DNA from: Campylobacterota bacterium | Lineage (GTDB): Bacteria > Campylobacterota > Campylobacteria > Campylobacterales > SZUA-545 | DNA length: 6,546 nt | Assembly: GCA_030836705.1 (NCBI GenBank) | Contig: JAUPLZ010000032.1 | Location: 1-6,546, forward strand | Direction: 5' to 3' | The notes under the pieces: generated by a model | Database searches by the model: none | What the model was told of the DNA's origin: nothing | What the model saw: the letters and a program-made list of their open reading frames with translations, nothing else | Shown: piece by piece, positions 5,979 through 6,546 of the stretch | Position numbering within the stretch: position 1 is the first letter of the stretch | Layout of the letters: every line of letters starts with the position of its first letter | Position numbers and translations under genes: made by a program

Positions 5979-6512
5979 TTGAATATTTTAGAGCAGTTAG
6001 AAACATCAATCAACAGTAAAATATTGAACTTTTACATAGATACCATTAGGATAGAATTCTCATTACAATACAAGCTCAAACATTTAGAGAATTTAGGAAA
6101 CTGGCACAAACTAAAAAAGGGTGATTTTAAATACAACCAAATCAAAAAGAGATTATCCAAAAAAGAGTTAGCGACCGTCTATCAATTTGAAAATCAAAAT
6201 ATCTACTACTACAAAAAAAGAGAGAAGCATTACCAAAAAGCCATTATGGTCATCTTTGGAATGAAGCAATATCACAAAGACCCACCACCAAGAGAGCTTA
6301 TATCTCAAATAGTGGATATTCTCACCTACAAAGTCGATTTTAAAAGATACCGAGATTTTGAGATAGATTTATGTTTTGATACAGACCAAGAGCCAAACTT
6401 TGAAAATATCGCTAAATATTTTATGATAGATACTATCTCATCAGATAGAGGCTTTACTTGCTACATAAACTTCTTATCATTAAGAGGTTTGGGCGGTTTA
6501 TGTAGCAAGTAA
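5979..6512 (+). CDS. hypothetical protein, possible replication-region gene; C-terminus unreliable
   Basis: The frame gives 177 aa from a TTG start at 5979, supported by AGAGAGGT (5966-5973) 5 nt upstream; there is no better start. The protein is rich in Lys, Tyr and Phe (LKKGDFKYNQIKKRLSKKEL, IYYYKKREKHYQKAIMVIFG, KQYHKDPPPRELISQIVDIL). I recall similar unnamed proteins in plasmids and islands of Campylobacterota, sometimes near replication functions, but see no HUH or other catalytic motif, so no function is assigned. From residue 148 (base 6420) the frame runs into the left arm of a perfect inverted repeat; the last residues (about 173-177, ending LCSK) and the stop are encoded by the fold-back arm. 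The real protein is probably longer, with its 3' part missing here. Confidence 0.6.
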   Translation: MNILEQLETSINSKILNFYIDTIRIEFSLQYKLKHLENLGNWHKLKKGDFKYNQIKKRLSKKELATVYQFENQNIYYYKKREKHYQKAIMVIFGMKQYHKDPPPRELISQIVDILTYKVDFKRYRDFEIDLCFDTDQEPNFENIAKYFMIDTISSDRGFTCYINFLSLRGLGGLCSK

Positions 6513-6546
6513 AGCCTCTATCTGATGAGATAGTATCTATCATAAA
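6420..6546. repeat. perfect 51-bp inverted repeat with 25-nt loop at the window end
   Basis: Bases 6420-6470 are the exact reverse complement of 6496-6546, with loop 6471-6495. The right arm ends at the last base, so the repeat may extend further. The left arm is in-frame coding sequence of the last gene, so the right arm is best seen as an inverted copy of it. Such perfect fold-backs at sequence ends are typical of multiple-displacement amplification chimeras or assembly artefacts. A natural hairpin end or recent inverted duplication is the alternative. Confidence 0.95.

Larger units (their letters stand above)
2939..6546 (+). mobile_element. left part of an integrated genetic element at ssrA
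   Basis: All genes after ssrA run on the plus strand and are AT-rich. They include a P4-type integrase next to the presumed att site and a small AlpA/excisionase-like HTH gene, the two usual hallmarks of an integrative element. Small overlapping ORFs and a possible replication-region gene follow. No capsid, terminase, relaxase, toxin-antitoxin or defence gene is recognisable in this part. It could be a phage satellite, an integrative mobilisable element, or a prophage or remnant. The right end is not in the window. Confidence 0.75.

Noticed and set aside
2939..6546. A search by eye for CRISPR repeats, toxin-antitoxin pairs, restriction or other defence genes, retron-type RNA and tRNA genes.
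   Set aside because: No regularly spaced repeats, reverse transcriptase, nuclease motifs or tRNA cloverleafs were seen; a defence cargo could lie beyond the window.

Overview
The window spans a chromosome/mobile-element junction in what looks like a member of the Campylobacterota (formerly Epsilonproteobacteria), probably a free-living type such as Sulfurimonas, Sulfurovum or a relative. The best evidence is the tmRNA. Its encoded tag reads ANNTDYRPAYAVA, close to the PAYA-containing tags known from Campylobacter and Helicobacter. The host genes are moderately GC-rich. Everything after the tmRNA is visibly more AT-rich, which fits acquired DNA.

Positions 1-2411 (chromosomal side) hold two genes that overlap by 4 bp: the 3' part of a DUF2229-type protein, and a complete 507-aa protein with clustered cysteines (GGCGPCRFG and GCMPSSC motifs). 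Both belong to the 2-hydroxyacyl-CoA dehydratase activase-related family. Many bacteria carry these parts on one very long polypeptide; here they are split into consecutive genes. A weak terminator overlaps the second stop codon.

Positions 2456-2938 carry ssrA (tmRNA) behind a strong sigma70-type promoter (TTGACA, 17 bp, TAGAAT). The complete one-piece tmRNA spans 2565-2938 and ends in an encoded CCA.

From about 2939 to the window end lies the left part of an integrated element. A P4-type tyrosine integrase (3133-4398) starts just under 200 bp after ssrA, so the ssrA 3' end is very probably the attachment site. The int upstream region has four copies of an AGGGATAA octamer, two in each orientation, around an extended -10 promoter. 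Next come an unrecognised 186-aa gene overlapping int, a 58-codon AlpA/excisionase-like HTH gene, two small overlapping genes, a structured-looking gap, and a TTG-initiated gene. All are on the plus strand. No phage structural, conjugation, toxin-antitoxin or defence gene is recognisable, so the class of element (satellite, integrative mobilisable element or remnant) cannot be fixed from this window.

The last 127 bases form a perfect inverted repeat: 51-bp arms around a 25-nt loop, folded back on the coding sequence of the last gene and running to the final base. This is either an assembly or amplification fold-back chimera or a very unusual real structure. The last few residues of the final ORF should not be trusted until it is resolved.
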